The notes under the pieces are model-generated. The model saw nothing but the letters and a program-made list of their open reading frames with translations. It had not been told where the DNA came from and made no database searches. A DNA stretch of 64,000 nucleotides, taken from assembly GCA_024663395.1 (NCBI GenBank), contig JANFAH010000002.1, positions 1,426,001 to 1,490,000 on the forward strand. The letters run 5' to 3'. Below are positions 1 through 12,144 of this stretch, one piece after another. The DNA comes from Pisolithus tinctorius. Its lineage: Eukaryota > Basidiomycota > Agaricomycetes > Boletales > Pisolithaceae. A program made the position numbers and the translations under genes. The stretch's first letter is position 1; every line of letters begins with the position of its first letter.

Positions 1-884
1 CTAGTCCCTCAATCTGATCTCCGTGGGTGCAACCGGCCACCAAAAGTCAACCATTATGCGCGAGGTGTCATTGCCGGACCAGCAAGTGGGCTTGTGCACA
101 TTCCCCGATAGGCTGCCAGGTATTTGATCTCTCTCCCAGTGATATGGCATGCCAGCTACGCAGGGGACGAGGTGTCCTCTATCTCTGCTCACCGCCATGC
201 CATCCGCCGTGCTGACACGCAGCTTTTCCATGTGATACAGGCGGTCCATGAAGGCCGTAGTGCAGTAGCGTGGTCCTCGCTGTACTTGACGTCAGCAGAA
301 ACCGGAATCGGAACAGAACGCAGAGGCGGCCGTTTAACCTGTAGCGCCGCCGTTGATGACGGTGAGTTCGCGAGTCGTGAGCATCGACCCTGCCACCTGA
401 CTGGCCTCCCCACTTGTCGCAAGATCTGTGGGCCCATTGGCTCTATCCCCATACCAATTGTCTAGCACCAACATATCTGCAGTTGATCCTTTCCTGTATG
501 CCGTGCTCCGGTTTTGTCTGTCCGTTTTCACTTGTTGCCATTTATATTTACATCTGTCACCGACACATCCATCGCAATATTAATACCCGCATCACTTGTA
601 GAGTCCAGTCCCCGCGGTCCCAATAGTTCGATGTTCTACACCATCCTTACATATTATAACTACTCGAGAGGACAGGATCATGATTGAGGTGTGAGTTAGT
701 ACGTGAGTACTTGAGTTGACTATCCTGCCACTGGTCCTTGTGTCAATAATGGCAATAATGGCGCAGCAGTTTGCAACCTGTCTACAGCGTTTCCGCGCTT
801 ACTGCGACTTCAAGCGCTTTCCTGTCTTATGATCAACATCGACCCCATCAAGAAAAGTTTGAAAAAAATACAACTGATTCCTCA
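1..884 (+). other. NLR 5' module, copy 1 (upstream region, no clear gene)
   Basis: The ~0.8 kb upstream of the NLR first exon occurs four times in the window: here, at about 29260-30006, at 43999-44798 and at about 48022-48838. Short open frames inside it are broken differently in different copies, so I do not call a protein. A conserved TATTATAA-like box near the 3' end (about 654 here) lies ~190-235 bp before the NLR ATG in all four copies. The block is best read as a repeatedly duplicated promoter and leader. Confidence 0.5.
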
Positions 885-1271
885 ATGACTCGCCGGATTT
901 TTAGATCTGGAAAGCCGTCTGGCTCTGCATCCAACTCTACCTCTCAGAACGAAGTCGCAGACAAAAAGAAAGGGAGTATAGCGGAGAAGAGGTCGCAGGA
1001 ACAGACACTGGTACGGCTCGCCAAGGCCCGGGCTACGATGTTTGTTATGAGTATGAAAGGACGAAAGGGAAGAGAGACGAACCTAAACAGCCGTTCGACG
1101 GTCAAAGCACCTGCCTGCGCCAATAGCCGGTCAATAGATAACAGAGTGCCAAGAAACGAGAACGAGTCGCACAATGACAAGGAGCGTGGGGTTAGGAGAG
1201 GGGGAGCAGCCGTAGAAACAAACGATGTGAGACGTCTCGCCAAGGTCTTGACATTAGGCTGTCAGTTATAA
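885..1271 (+). pseudogene. Orphan NLR first exon fused to unrelated sequence (copy 1)
   Basis: The ATG at 885 opens a frame starting MTRRIFRSGKPSGSASNS, clearly the same as the first exon of the two complete NLR genes (MARRIFRSRKQSGSASNS at 30007). After about 20 codons the similarity ends. The frame continues through a K/R/E-rich stretch and then runs antisense into the 3' end of the GDSGS gene. No NACHT or WD40 part follows. It is probably a truncated NLR copy that kept promoter plus exon 1, though the ~129-codon open frame could be expressed as a small basic protein. Confidence 0.55.
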
Positions 1272-3190
1272 GTACGAGAGGATGAGGCAGAAGGAAGAGA
1301 CGAACCTGGTTGTTGTCGTCTTCGAAGTAGAGGCTGGCACCGGGGAACCGAGTCTTGATGACGTCCCAGAGCCAGTGCATTGGCGTCCCGGACATGATGT
1401 CGGAGGAATCGGTTGGTCCTGTGCCACCGGTGAGGAGCGCAACGAACTTGCCGAGGGCGTCGACGATGATGGACCCAGAGTCCCCATACATAGAGAACGG
1501 ACGGACTGGACTCGGTATCAGAGGGGAAGACTGCTGCTTCCACCGAATCGCGGCTGCCTAGGACGAAGTAGCGGTGAACATGAGACTCAAATCCATTCAA
1601 ACAGCCAATCGTGGTGAGCGTGGTGAGACCGCGTTTTATAACATATCGCATAGGGTCGCCTTTGTGGTCTCTGTTATCTGGCGTGGTATATCTTCGGCGG
1701 TGAGAATGCCTCGGAGCTTGAGGAGACGTTCGACTGGATAATCAAAATCGGACGGCGCATCGATGGGAGGGTGCATCAAGCTAATAAACTTGGCGGGATC
1801 GATCTCGGAGCCTGGAACGTGAACAGTTAGATTAGACGCCGTTAGCTGGACAGATCAGCCCACACCTAAGTGGAGCACGTTGCCCCTGAGGTTTTGCAGG
1901 AACTTCTTCTTGTCGGGCTTGACGACACAAACATCCACCATATAACTGTGAGGGGCGGTATGGACACTGACGGGAGGTGCCAAGACAACGTGTCCAATGA
2001 CCTGGTCCTTCAGCCTCGTCCACTGCTTCTTCATCTTCACTAAGAAATTCTTGAGCTCCTCAATCGCCTCTCGTGTCTTGGTCAGCTCGCGTTGAGTCTC
2101 CTCCAGGGCCCTTGCCTCCTGCTCAGCGGTAGGGCCATCACCCTTCAACCTCGCCGTTAAAGCCATAACCCGCTTCTCCAAGACACCAACCGTGCTGTTC
2201 ATGACGCCAACATGGCCCTGGATAGACATGAGAAAGTTGTGGAAAGCTTTGGTGCCCATGAGAACGACCTCCTTAGGCCTGGTTTGGTAGGTGTAGTCAG
2301 AATCGCGCTCATCTTCTTGAGGAAAAGAACGTACCGACGTAGGAGTATGCATTATGACCTTCATTTGCGGGGAAGAGGACGTGGCGGGCCGTGATGGCCT
2401 ACAGATCTTGACCCAATTTGAAGTAGAAACCCATTGGTCCCTGGGTATAGAACGTCTTGAAGCCAACGATAGGCAGGCTAAGTGTAGTAGTCACGGGATC
2501 GATGGCGGCCTTGTGGGGATCGAAATCCGAGACGGGTGCGAACAGTTCGGGACCATTGGACCCATTAGCCGCTGCCTCACGGTACGCAACATCGACGTCG
2601 GAAATGCCATGATCCTTGAGGAGATTGGAGATGTCGTTAGAAGATTGGAATTCGACCTCGCCAGTAAGAGTATTGGGCAAGACTCCCACCCAAATCGTGA
2701 CGGGAGTGGTAACGACTGGTCGAGAAATCTCACAACCTTGGAACGAATGTCAATCCGGAGATTGCTGTGCTTCGAGAAGGTAGCGAACCTTGGAACGAAT
2801 CGTGGGCCACAGATCTCCCTCGCTAAGTATGTTGTGCGCGTAGACTGGCTGAAGTTTCATGTGACGAGGTTCTTGCTCTGGCTCCAAGGGCGCTATGAAG
2901 ACATTCTTGGACGTCCGGAAGATAAACTTGGGACCCCGGCGCCTGGGGCCCTGGAGACCGAAGTAGTAAAGGTAGGCCTCGAGCTTAGGGACTTCGTGGG
3001 GAGAGGACTCGACGGAAGAAATGCTGAAGGAGTCATTCTTCCAGAGACTGCTGTGGTCAACTGCTGTGGTCAGAGGAGTAGGCTATATCGCTATCGTCGG
3101 ATAGGGAGACATTGCCAACCACCTTGGGGTAAACGGTGCACTCTTCGTCGAACGCTGGTGAGTGGACGTGAAGCTCCAAGGTATCATCCA
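1266..3190 (-). pseudogene. GDSGS-motif (trypsin-like fold) hypothetical protein, decayed copy A
   Basis: Several minus-strand exons belong to a protein family common in Agaricomycetes and usually annotated as hypothetical. The visible order is an N-terminal AYLFYFGL-like region, an IWVGVLP segment, ITARHVLFP with a catalytic-type His, a coiled coil (about 2040-2190), a VIGHVV segment, a YVIKRGLTTLTTIG segment and GDSGSIIVDALGKFVAL. The His and GDSGS pattern suggests a chymotrypsin-like serine-protease fold (inference). This copy is broken: it lacks ~175 bp present in copy B at 46620-46800, has a TAG just before ITARHVLF (about 2398), and lacks the start Met found in copy B. Confidence 0.65.
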
Positions 3191-3257
3191 CTATACGAGC
3201 GGGGCCAGTATAGAAGAAGACGAATAAAACTTAAAAGAACTTGCTTGTGAGGCGTTC

Positions 3258-3272
3258 CATCAGCAAAACGTC
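3258..3272 (+). repeat. Left TIR of outer element
   Basis: CATCAGCAAAACGTC, exact inverted match to 28501-28515. Weaker similarity continues inward through CCTTG(C/T)AAT. Confidence 0.85.
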
Positions 3273-3656
3273 CAAAAACTCCTTGCAATGCCTTATAGTC
3301 TCGGCAAGGCCCGATAAGCCATATATTACCTTACATGCAACTTACAAGTCACTTGTATTGCCTAGTATCGGCGTAGCTTTTCATCCGGATGAATGCATAC
3401 ACTTGTAATGTAATTGTAAGGACCATACAAGAAAGCAACCCCAGATTGCAAAGGCATTACAAGTGCCTTGCAGCCTCGGCAAGGCCAATATACTATTGTA
3501 GCACCTTACAATCACCTTGTAATTACTTCATGTCATAAAACTTTTGTATCAAGGTGATCACATACATTCGTAACAACCTTGCAAGGATGTTGTAAGAACA
3601 AGGGACTTCAATGCAAAAAAGCGAAAATGAAGACAATAAGATGGTGTTCAGTGATA
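3273..3656. repeat. Left subterminal region with CTTACAA-type motifs
   Basis: There is no gene here. The stretch is dense in short motifs in both orientations (CTTGTAAT, CCTTACAA, CATTACAAG, GGCAAGGCC), mirrored at 27930-28500. Such subterminal repeats are typical transposase-binding regions. Confidence 0.6.
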
Positions 3657-4431
3657 CTACAACAGAGCGAAACCTTCCATGTCAACTTCACCATCATCCC
3701 CTGCACCTTCGCCATCTTCTGCTCCTAGATCGTCTTCTTCCGGCTCGCAATCATCGACATCGTCTACCTCATTTGCTTCGTCATCAAGCCACTCTGCCAG
3801 GCCGCCATAGCCGAAGTCGTCTTCTTCATCTGGATCACTGAGAGCTTCTTTGTCGTCATCTGGCACAGTGTGTTCATTCCCACCCTCCTGGTCGTCGTCT
3901 GCCACAGTTTTGGTCATACCCAAGTCATCCTGTCGATCCAAGGTGTTGAGGTTGTCGAGGAATGTGTCGGTTGCTGAGCGCGTTGATTTGTGACCAATTC
4001 CTCCACTGTGGAATCGCATCATCATATCGCGATCACAGAATCTGTAGTAAATTATGAGATATGTACAAAGTTACACCGTTAACACTTACATGTTTACATA
4101 GTACCAGAACCAGTCTTCGTCTTTCTCAGGTACAGGGCGAGCAATGGAAAACAGCAGCAACTCTCGTGTATGACCATACATGAATGTGGGGATGAGATGG
4201 ACACCTCGGATAACTTGACGAGGATCAAGGAAGCCAAATGCATTGTCTGGATTGTCATTCACATTAAAGAAGCTGATATGGTGAAGACGTTTTGCATTCC
4301 AGCCAGATTTGTGTTGTGCATCACAAGCATACCAGTGAACCCAGAGAAAGTCTATGTGTTGGGGACTTGTATTTGTCACGTCCGTCCCACAGTATCTTAC
4401 TGTAGCGTGAAAGATGCCGATGATGCAGGCA
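3657..4431 (-). pseudogene. Plavaka transposase, C-terminal part (split by KDZ insertion)
   Basis: The minus-strand frame shows family hallmarks: GSDWYACIIGIFH, DFLWVHWY, NAFGFLDPRQVIRGVHLIP, DEDWFWYYVN, then after a short intron (about 4026-4090) CDRDMMMRFHSGGIGH and an acidic tail rich in D and E ending at 3657. This is the C-terminus of the Plavaka transposase whose N-terminal and middle parts lie at 21349-25572. The codon for WY is interrupted exactly at the KDZ target duplication. Joining the flanks with one TACCAGT copy gives HPYWYACIIGIFH in frame. Transposition is presumably lost unless the KDZ element excises. Confidence 0.85.
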
Positions 4432-4438
4432 TACCAGT
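4432..4438 (+). repeat. Target-site duplication of KDZ element, left copy
   Basis: TACCAGT, repeated at 21342-21348. One copy plus the flanks rebuilds the Plavaka reading frame. Confidence 0.85.
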
Positions 4439-4524
4439 CAGACCCTTCAGTCACATGTAATCCAGAAAGTGGGTCATCCGACATGCACATTTGGTCCTGA
4501 AAGTGGGACTAACCGACATCGGCC
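4439..4524 (+). repeat. Left TIR of KDZ element
   Basis: 86 bp starting CAGACCCTTCAGTCAC and ending CCGACATCGGCC. The inverted partner is 21256-21341. Mismatches are concentrated in the outermost 7 bases. Confidence 0.85.
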
Positions 4525-4559
4525 TATAGACCCTGATGGTGGATAGGCCGACATGTTGG

Positions 4560-5500
4560 AGGGAGGTCGGCTGACCTCACTGGGGGATGGATCCACACCC
4601 TGGAAGTGGTGTCGGCCGACCTCACTGGGGGATGGACCCACACCCTGGAAGTGGTGTTGGCCGACCTCACTGGGTGATGGACCCACACCCTGGAAGTGGT
4701 GTCAGCCAACCTCACTGGACGATGGACCCACACCCTGGAAGTGGTGTCAGCCAACCTCACTGGACGATGGACCCACACCCTGGAAGTGGTGTCGGCCGAC
4801 CTCACTGGGGGATGGACCCACACCCTGGAAGTGGTGTCGGCTGACCTCACTGGGGGATGGACCCACACCCTGGAAGTGGTGTCGGCCGACCTCACTGGGG
4901 GATGGACCCACACCCTGGAAGTGGTGTCGGCCGACCTCACTGGGTGATGGACCCACACCCTGGAAGTGGTGTCGGCCGACCTCACTGGACGATGGACCCA
5001 CACCCTGGAAGTGGTGTCGGCCGACCTCACTGGGGGATGGACCCACACCCTGGAAGTGGTGTTGGCCGACCTCACTGGGTGATGGACCCACACCCTGGAA
5101 GTGGTGTCGGCCGACCTCACTGGGTGATGGACCCACACCCTGGAAGTGGTGTCGGCCGACCTCACTGGACGATGGATCCACACCCTGGAAGTGGTGTCGG
5201 CCGACCTCACTGGACGATGGACCCACACCCTGGAAGTGGTGTCGGCCGACCTCACTGGACGATGGATCCACACCCTGGAAGTGGTGTCGGCCGACCTCAC
5301 TGGACGATGGATCCACACCCTGGAAGTGGTGTTGGCCGACCTCACTGGACGATGGACCCACACCCTGGAAGTGGTGTCAGCCGACCTCACTGGGCGATGG
5401 ACCCACACCCTGGAAGTGGTGTCGGCCGACCTCACTGGGCGATGGACTCACACCCTGGAAGTGGTGTTGGCCAATTTCACTGGGGGATGGACACAGACCT
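4560..5500. repeat. 45-bp tandem array, left end of KDZ element (~21 units)
   Basis: The period is exactly 45 bp. Each unit reads CTCACTGG-x-GATGG-x-CCACACCCTGGAAGTGGTGTCGGCCGAC, and unit variants differ mainly by transitions at CpG. Because 45 is a multiple of three, long open frames appear on both strands; they are not genes. The array shares the core CCTGGAAGTGG(T/G)GTCGG plus CCGAC with the right-end array, in inverted orientation, which suggests transposase-binding subterminal repeats. Confidence 0.9.
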
Positions 5501-5787
5501 CACCACCTGGAAGTAGGGTTGGCCAAACCCTGAAAATTCCCTTGGCATAATCAATTGCTTGTCAATTTAGATGTTACCAGAAGTATTGACTCTGATGACA
5601 CTTCCAGATGGACATACCCCCTGAGACCAGTGTTGGCCAACCTCACTGGGGGGTGGCCTTACCCCCTGAATCCATGGCCATTCTTCACCTCCAGGTGATG
5701 TCAGTGATCTCACAGGGTTTGAAACTTGCAATGAGCATGGGTAGCCATATATAGGGATCCTTTTGATTCACACCATCTACAGTTTAT
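5501..5787. other. Spacer between array and cargo gene
   Basis: This contains decayed pieces of the 45-bp repeat (for example about 5620-5660, a GTTGGCCAACCTCACTGG-like stretch) and no convincing gene. Confidence 0.4.
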
Positions 5788-8166
5788 TTATAGACCAAGA
5801 CCCAGAGCTCTCTTGGTTGGTTGACGAGCTCTAGTTGATTTCTTGCTTGCCTCTTCACCCTCCTTTGCCATCTTCTGATCAACATCCCCACTGCCTCCCC
5901 TTTTTCTTTTCCTCACATCCTTTCTTGTATTCTGGGATTCCTTCATGCCACCCCCCTGGGTGGGACAGGAATCCCCTGCACTGACCCCAGTTGTTTCCTG
6001 TGCACCAATCCCTCTGCTTGAGCCACCAGAATTCTGCTGCAGTCTTGCAACTACCAGCCCCACTGCACCCATAACATCTTCCCCCTTGTGGATATCAAGA
6101 CCTGAGCCTAGCAAAAAGCCCAGATTAGCAGCTTCAGGGTCATCTGATTCTATGTCCTGTGCTCTTTTGCACTCCCTCCACAACAAACCAAATCCCAGTA
6201 CAATGGTAAGACCTTTTTGGGTGGATGCAAACTTTTCACTTTGCAATTGATACAGTGCCTTCCAGAAGGAATCCCCATTGCCATGCATCTCCTGGGGCAA
6301 ATACTGGGCACTCCAGGCCCAAGATGCCCAGACAGGCAGGTTGACTGGTCCAGCATCAGGTTCCTGTACAAAATGTTTGTTAACCTGGTATTTGAAGAAA
6401 GTTTATCACTTACTGTCTCTGGCAAGCCATCTACAAGCTCAACAAGTTCCTGGTACCTGGGCATGATGCAAAGGGACTTTAAATATTTCACCCTGTCCCC
6501 ATTGGCATGACAAGCAGGGCTGGATTCATGAGGGGTATCTTCAGATGGGGCCCTCCCAGAGTCAAGGATATCCTGGGCCCCTGATGAAGTTGCTATAGGG
6601 GTCATACCAGCCCCACCAATTTCTTCCCCTAAATCTGAGGGCTTGGCCTCCACCCCAGCTTCACTGTCCTCCCCAGGGCTCATCCACTCTCTCTTTTTGG
6701 ATGGGGTTTTCCTGTTCCAGGGCCTTCCCAATGGCTCGTCCTCCTTTTTGCACTTGATGAATGAAACAATCACCTTATCCTCCTCCTCTTGGGAATTCCA
6801 ATGATTCCAAAGCATCCACATGTCGGCCTTGGTCCATTTTGAAGGATCTTTCATCATGAATCCTTCTGGGATGGAATCGGAACTCAGATACTCCAAATGG
6901 GACTTGATAAGCAGGCCCCAGGGAACCTTGGCCTTGGGCTTCCCTGTAAACTTTGCTATGTTTCCAACTTCCTTCAACAACTGTAGATGCACTTGACAAT
7001 CAAGAACATACCATAGGCAGCCTGGAAGACCATTCTTGCCAAACTCTGCTGGACCTTGAGTTTCTGACCAGTCCAAGCTGGTACCTCTGGGTTTCCTTCA
7101 TCATCCAAGGCTATCTCCACCTTTGGATTCTCATCATTCAAATCTTCCTCAGCTGAGTATGGAATCAACCTAGGTACACATATTACATTGATCACCAATG
7201 TTTATCACTTACCAGCTTCAGTCAAAAGATAATTGGTTAACATTTGCTCTCCCTTTAGAACCCAATCCTTGGTGGGCTCTGAAGACTCTGAGAAGGCCTT
7301 CTTCCCATCAGGGGGTTGTGTTTCAAAGCTAGGTTTCTTCATTAGCATTGGATAGACAAGGTAAAGGGGAACCTACACTGCCATCTTGATCTGAGAATCA
7401 GTAGTCTCATGAGCCAGAAACATCACTATATTTGACCACATGGTCCTCCTGACTGTTTCAATAAAGTCTCTGGCCATGTTGGGAAAATTTTTTCTCCTGT
7501 ACCTGAATTATTGCATGATTAGTATAAGACATTTGAAGTAGACCAGCACTGACAATTCATGAGTTTCTTTTGGAGCTCCCAACTTATTCCACTTGGAAGC
7601 AGCCCTCCCTGCTTCAGCCTTCTTGTCATCTGCAAGAGACTCCCACCACTGTTGGATGATTTTGGTCCTCTGACCTATGGTCTTGGGGTCCTTGGTGTCC
7701 CTCCTCTCCCTATCATAGGCATCCATGTCCTCTTTGAAGAGCTGCTGGGAGGCAGTAAAATCAGTGAAGGGTTTTCTGTAATTTCCAGCCTTGGTAGGTC
7801 TGGTCCTCTCCTCTCTGCCATCCTCATCCTCACCAGTCCCAGGCTGCTCCTTCCTCTTGTCTGTTGCAGCCAGGATGCTCTCAATGATGTGTTCCTCATC
7901 ATCCTGGTCTTCAGGGTCTAGTTCTGGCAAAAACACCCTTCTGATGGCCTAAATACACTTGAGATATGTGAAACTTGATGAAAAAGATACCCTACCACTC
8001 TCAAGTTCTGGGGCAATTCCACAGATCCTGAAGATGCTTGCTGAAGGATCTGGGATTTCACATCAGCCAGGATCTGGGCCCTGAGGTCAGGATTCCCTCG
8101 GGCATCTGTGTACTGCTCCACATAGGAGGACAGCAGATCAGAGTAGACTTCAGACCAATCAGCCAT
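5788..8166 (-). CDS. KDZ-element cargo protein, unknown function
   Basis: This multi-exon minus-strand gene starts at the ATG at 8166 (MADWSEVYSDLLSSYVEQY) and ends at 5788. Recognisable exons cover about 8000-8166, 7535-7955 (AIRRVFLPELDPED, then an HKWN-like region with QQWWESLADDKKAEAG), 7380-7500 (YRRKNFPNMARDF, MWSNIVMFLAHE), 7215-7375, then about 7000-7170 (VPAWTGQKLKVQQSLA), 6420-7000 and 5788-6360. The C-terminus is basic (RKDVRKRKRGG, KKSTRARQPTKRALG), suggesting nuclear localisation. Similar proteins occur beside KDZ transposases in Agaricomycetes, but I know of no assigned function. The exon junctions are my reading and are approximate. Confidence 0.6.
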
Positions 8167-8399
8167 GAGAGAATAAAATCAGGGGGATAATTAGCAGCAC
8201 AGATGATGGAGGTTGGAAGCAAGGTGAAAATTTTTCAGCCTTTCCCAATTTAGGCAGGAGGTTGAAGTTTTCGGCCATCACTCTTTTAGGAAAGGTACCA
8301 TTATGGTATGATTGTTTTGATGTATTTGCTATTCACTTTGATTCAGATACCAAGTGCAAAGCAAGGGTAATCGGAAAACTATACACATATACCCATGTT

Positions 8400-11300
8400 C
8401 TAAATACAATCCATTTGTTTACCTTGGAACATCAATTGGGCCTTTTTGGAAAAGTCAGTCCACAACACTATCTGCTTATGAGCATAAGCCTTTTTCCCTG
8501 GTTCCAACAATTGTAGAGCCCTTTTCTCCCATATGTCCTTCTGGAACTCAAACCATAAGATGGCCCAAACCATCTCATGCCTCACCAATGACAATTCTTC
8601 TTTCCACCTGTCCCTTCTTGCCCTTGCTTTGAGCCAGTTGATCCTGTAAACTGCCCCACAATTTATTGGTGAGATTTTTTTGAGTAGTATTAACACTTAC
8701 ACTCCTCCATTAAACCCCCCTTCTCAGCATTCAGTTGACCCTGTTCACCATCCATCATCCAAAACCATGCCATTTTGCTGGTTCCCTGCCCAAACCGGTT
8801 CTCCTCTGTAACATCCTTACTCACTGCCAGGTCCTGGGGCTGAATAGCCTGATATCTTTGTCCAATCTCTTGATTGGGTTCCAACTGGAGAATGGCCTGC
8901 CTTGCCCTCTGATAACTTCTGACCTGCTTGTTTATCCGAGCCACCACTTTTTGGATGTCCTGCTTGGTTCTTGTACCTTCCCTAGTTGATTGTGCACTGT
9001 GGAAGTTCTGTCTGTATAACATTGCCTTGTGTCCAAGGTTGGTTCGGAGCTGGTCTAGACAATCATTAGCTTGCCCAATCCTGAGTTCCATTTCTTCTTT
9101 GAGGAGGTCATGAAGGCCAAGCTCCATCAGTTTGGTTGCTCCAATGGATGAGGGCATCCATATACTCATGAGCTCAGCAGGTAGCTCCTCTCCTTCTTCT
9201 GTAGCCTCCCAATCCTCATCATCTTCCCAGTACTCTCCATTGTCATCAATTTCTTCACCTTGCCCAAGGAATGCTGGATCATCCTGGGGTATGAAGACAT
9301 CGTCCACCTCCAAACCTTTGAGAAATGCCTGGCTGGTGCCATGGAATTTGTCAATCCTGGCAGAAAGTCTTTTTCTTTTCTCTGAGACTTTGATTTCTTG
9401 TCTGGTAGACATGTGGCTCTGTCTAAGCTCAGATCTTAGCTGGTCCCTGCAGGTCTGGTTAGCAACCTATTGCTTCTGGAAACCACAGACCATACTGTGC
9501 ATCCTCTATGCTAATTCCTTCCACAAGCCAAGCCACAGAACCATGGCTCCCTGGGGACACAGGTGGATTTTTCATGAGCTTTAACTGCACTTCACCCATG
9601 GTAGGGGCTACAGGCCATCAGACATGCCCAGGGTTTCTTAGGAACATACTGACCTTTTTCCCCTTTCAACAAATAAATGTCTAGGGAATCACCTCGATTT
9701 GCTTCTGCCTCAAGAACATCCGACTCCCATTGGGCAAGTTGGCCAGGGTCTAGAACAGCTGTCAACTGCTCATATGCCTGATTCATTTCTTCTAGGCACT
9801 TGTGTGAGGTCTTGTATTTTTTCAACAGTGCAGGAACTGAGATGTACAGGGTAAATTAACTTCTCTTTGAAGAAAAGGTCTCTCACCCATGTTGACAATT
9901 TTTTTCCAGTTAGAATCTCTCATATGGTCATCATACACTTCTTGTCTGTGGGCCTGAGTCATAGACCTTGCAGTGGGAGAGATCTTATTGAATGGAGCCC
10001 ACAATGTCTCCAAAATTTCACCATCCAGATGACCAGCACCCTTGATAAAGTTGAGGCTATATCTTGGAAAGCAAGAGAGTTTGTGGGCAGCAAGATGAAA
10101 CTTCCCCACAGCAGGAATGATTTCCAGGGAGGGAGGGAGATGGAGAGAGCAGCTGGATTTTACCCGACTCTGGAAGTTAATACTCCACTGGCACCCAACA
10201 TCATAAATGACAAGGGCCTTTGTGATGCTTTCTGAATGATAATCAAGAGCACTGCAGATGGAGTAATCTGTGTTCATGTACCTAGCACAAAATGAGTTCC
10301 AAAGGCTTCCAGTACATCCATCAGGTCCACTCACTTTTCCCCTTTCTGAAAGTCCACCACAGAATGGGGAACAAAGCAACCATGCTGAGCACAGGCTGTG
10401 GCACCAATCCCAGTGGACTGGAGATTGGACTTGTTAATATTAGCAGCATTGATTGCCCTGTGATTGCTGCAGGTGGATCTCTACCAGTACAGTGGGTCAT
10501 TTAAACTCCATGACCTTGGGACAACTCACCTCCTTGTTATCCAAAGACTGCTCAAGATGGGCCTGGTAGGGCTTTTCAGCAACCATGTAACCAGTTCCAT
10601 CTGATAATGACACATCCAACTCAGGCTTGTTCATTTTCATATGCTGAGCAGTGAAGTTGCCATCCATGACATATTGCCTCATTATGGTATCACTAAGGGG
10701 GGAGGGGAGTTAGAAATCAAAACCCTACAGATTATCACTCCATACCTGTCATATCGGGTTTTCCAATCTGGAGGTAAATTAATACCTGGTTGTGGGCAGG
10801 CAGGACAAAAGAGTGCAAGTTCTCCTTGTCTAGGATCTTGTTCTTTATCATGACCAAAGCCAAACCATTTCCTATGTTTCAAATCCCTCCACAGTCTGGA
10901 AACCCTCATCAGCTCTCGGTACCTGTCCTAATTGGAAATGAATGCATTAATAGAACCCCCTAAGAGCAAATAGTGCATGGCACTCAACTGGTATACAGTC
11001 AGGAAATGCATTGTTGGTGAACCTCTTCAGCTTCTGATAGAAACTCATAGCTGAAGTCTTGCATTCCAGGGCATCAATGAGAAAGTGATTAAGAACATCA
11101 AAGGTGAAAGCAGTCTTGGGCTTTGTTATACTGGCTGGAAAGAGTCTTTCCCTGAGTAAATCAAGGTGCCAGTCCATTGGATCTGACCCAGGGCAATTGC
11201 ACCAAGAAATCTCATGAGTGAAAATTCCTTCTGTGTGCACTATGGTCATTTTTGATCTGAAGGATCTCCTGCTACCAGAGGTTAACATGGAGGCTACAGG

Positions 11301-12000
11301 ATATGACTGCCATTGACCTGTAATTGGGAGGCCCTTCCCCAGAAGTATAGCCCAACTCCTCTGAGTCTGGATCCTGATTCTGTCTGTTTTGAGGGCAAGG
11401 ACGACCCCCATGGCCAATGTGCCAAAGGAACCCAAGTGCCATCAAAGAGGTAGCCTGGTAATGAGTAGCATTCCATCTTTGTACCTTGTGGAATGGAAGA
11501 TTTTGATGCACTTTCACAGCACAAGGACCACACCAGGCATGCACACCAATGCAGGACATGCATCTGATACTTCCTTCTGCCTGACAGCACTGCTCACATA
11601 TCCCCCCCTTAGCCAGCTGCTCTCCCTCGAGAATGACTTTGAGATATTCTGCTCTCCAAGGCAGCCATTCTCTGATGAAATCATTTTGACTCTAGGGGAT
11701 AATTTAGCCAATGCAGTATCAGGCAAAACTTCCCACCTTGGTAACCCTCCTAGTATTTGGGGTATCTTCCTCATCATTCCAGTCCAAGGTAGGCATGTCA
11801 AAGGAGTCTGGGACAACATTTTGGGAGCCTATTGTCCTGGGGGTCCTTGGAGTTGAAGGTTGACTCTGAGATGGGAGGTAGAGGTGTCTAGCATCCACCT
11901 CCTTGTAGGTGTCCTTTCCTCTCCGGGTTTTAGTCACTTCAAATTTATACAAACCTCCTGCAGAGCTTTTGCCAAGGACTTTGGTTCTACGACGACGCAT
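8400..12000 (-). CDS. KDZ transposase with CxC2-type cysteine cluster
   Basis: The minus-strand gene starts at the ATG at 12000 (MRRRRTKVLGKS) and stops at 8400. In order it shows a basic/acidic N-terminus, a CxC2-like cluster (CEQCCQAEGSIRCMSCIGVHAWCGPC, then LPFHKVQRW and GHGGRPCP; about 11380-11620), WCNCPG, TAFTFDVLNHFLIDALECKTSAMSF, CPACPQPGINLP, VMDGNF, the catalytic-region motifs MNTDYS, VIYDVGCQW, GAGHLDGEILETLW, and the C-terminal RIGQANDCLDQLR and INWLKARARRDRW. These are the standard marks of the RNase H-like KDZ family, which cuts and joins the element ends. Joining the frames near 11290-11350 needs either a very short intron or a frameshift, so activity is uncertain. Confidence 0.9.
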
Positions 12001-12144
12001 GATTGAGCACAGGAAGAGTCAAAAGCAAGGTTTTCAGCTGTATTGAAAAATTTTCATCCCCAAAACAACACCACACAAGTCCAGAACAAGGTTATCAAAT
12101 GTATTTAAAATATTTGTACCCAAAAATTGCCACTAAAATGTGTT

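Larger units (their letters stand above)
1..3257. repeat. Segmental duplication unit A, left part
   Basis: This stretch matches 43915-47311 in direct orientation. The first ~1257 bases show no difference by eye. After a 1-base indel near 1258 the two copies drop to roughly 93% identity. It holds a 5' NLR-type module (plus strand) and a decayed minus-strand GDSGS-motif gene. The left edge is the window edge, so the real limit is unknown. On the right it is cut by the outer transposon at 3258. Confidence 0.9.

Noticed and set aside
4524..5533. Long overlapping open frames (up to ~326 codons) on both strands in the left 45-bp array
   Set aside because: The period is a multiple of three, so any stop-free unit is open in several frames at once. 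No start context, intron pattern or homology supports a protein.
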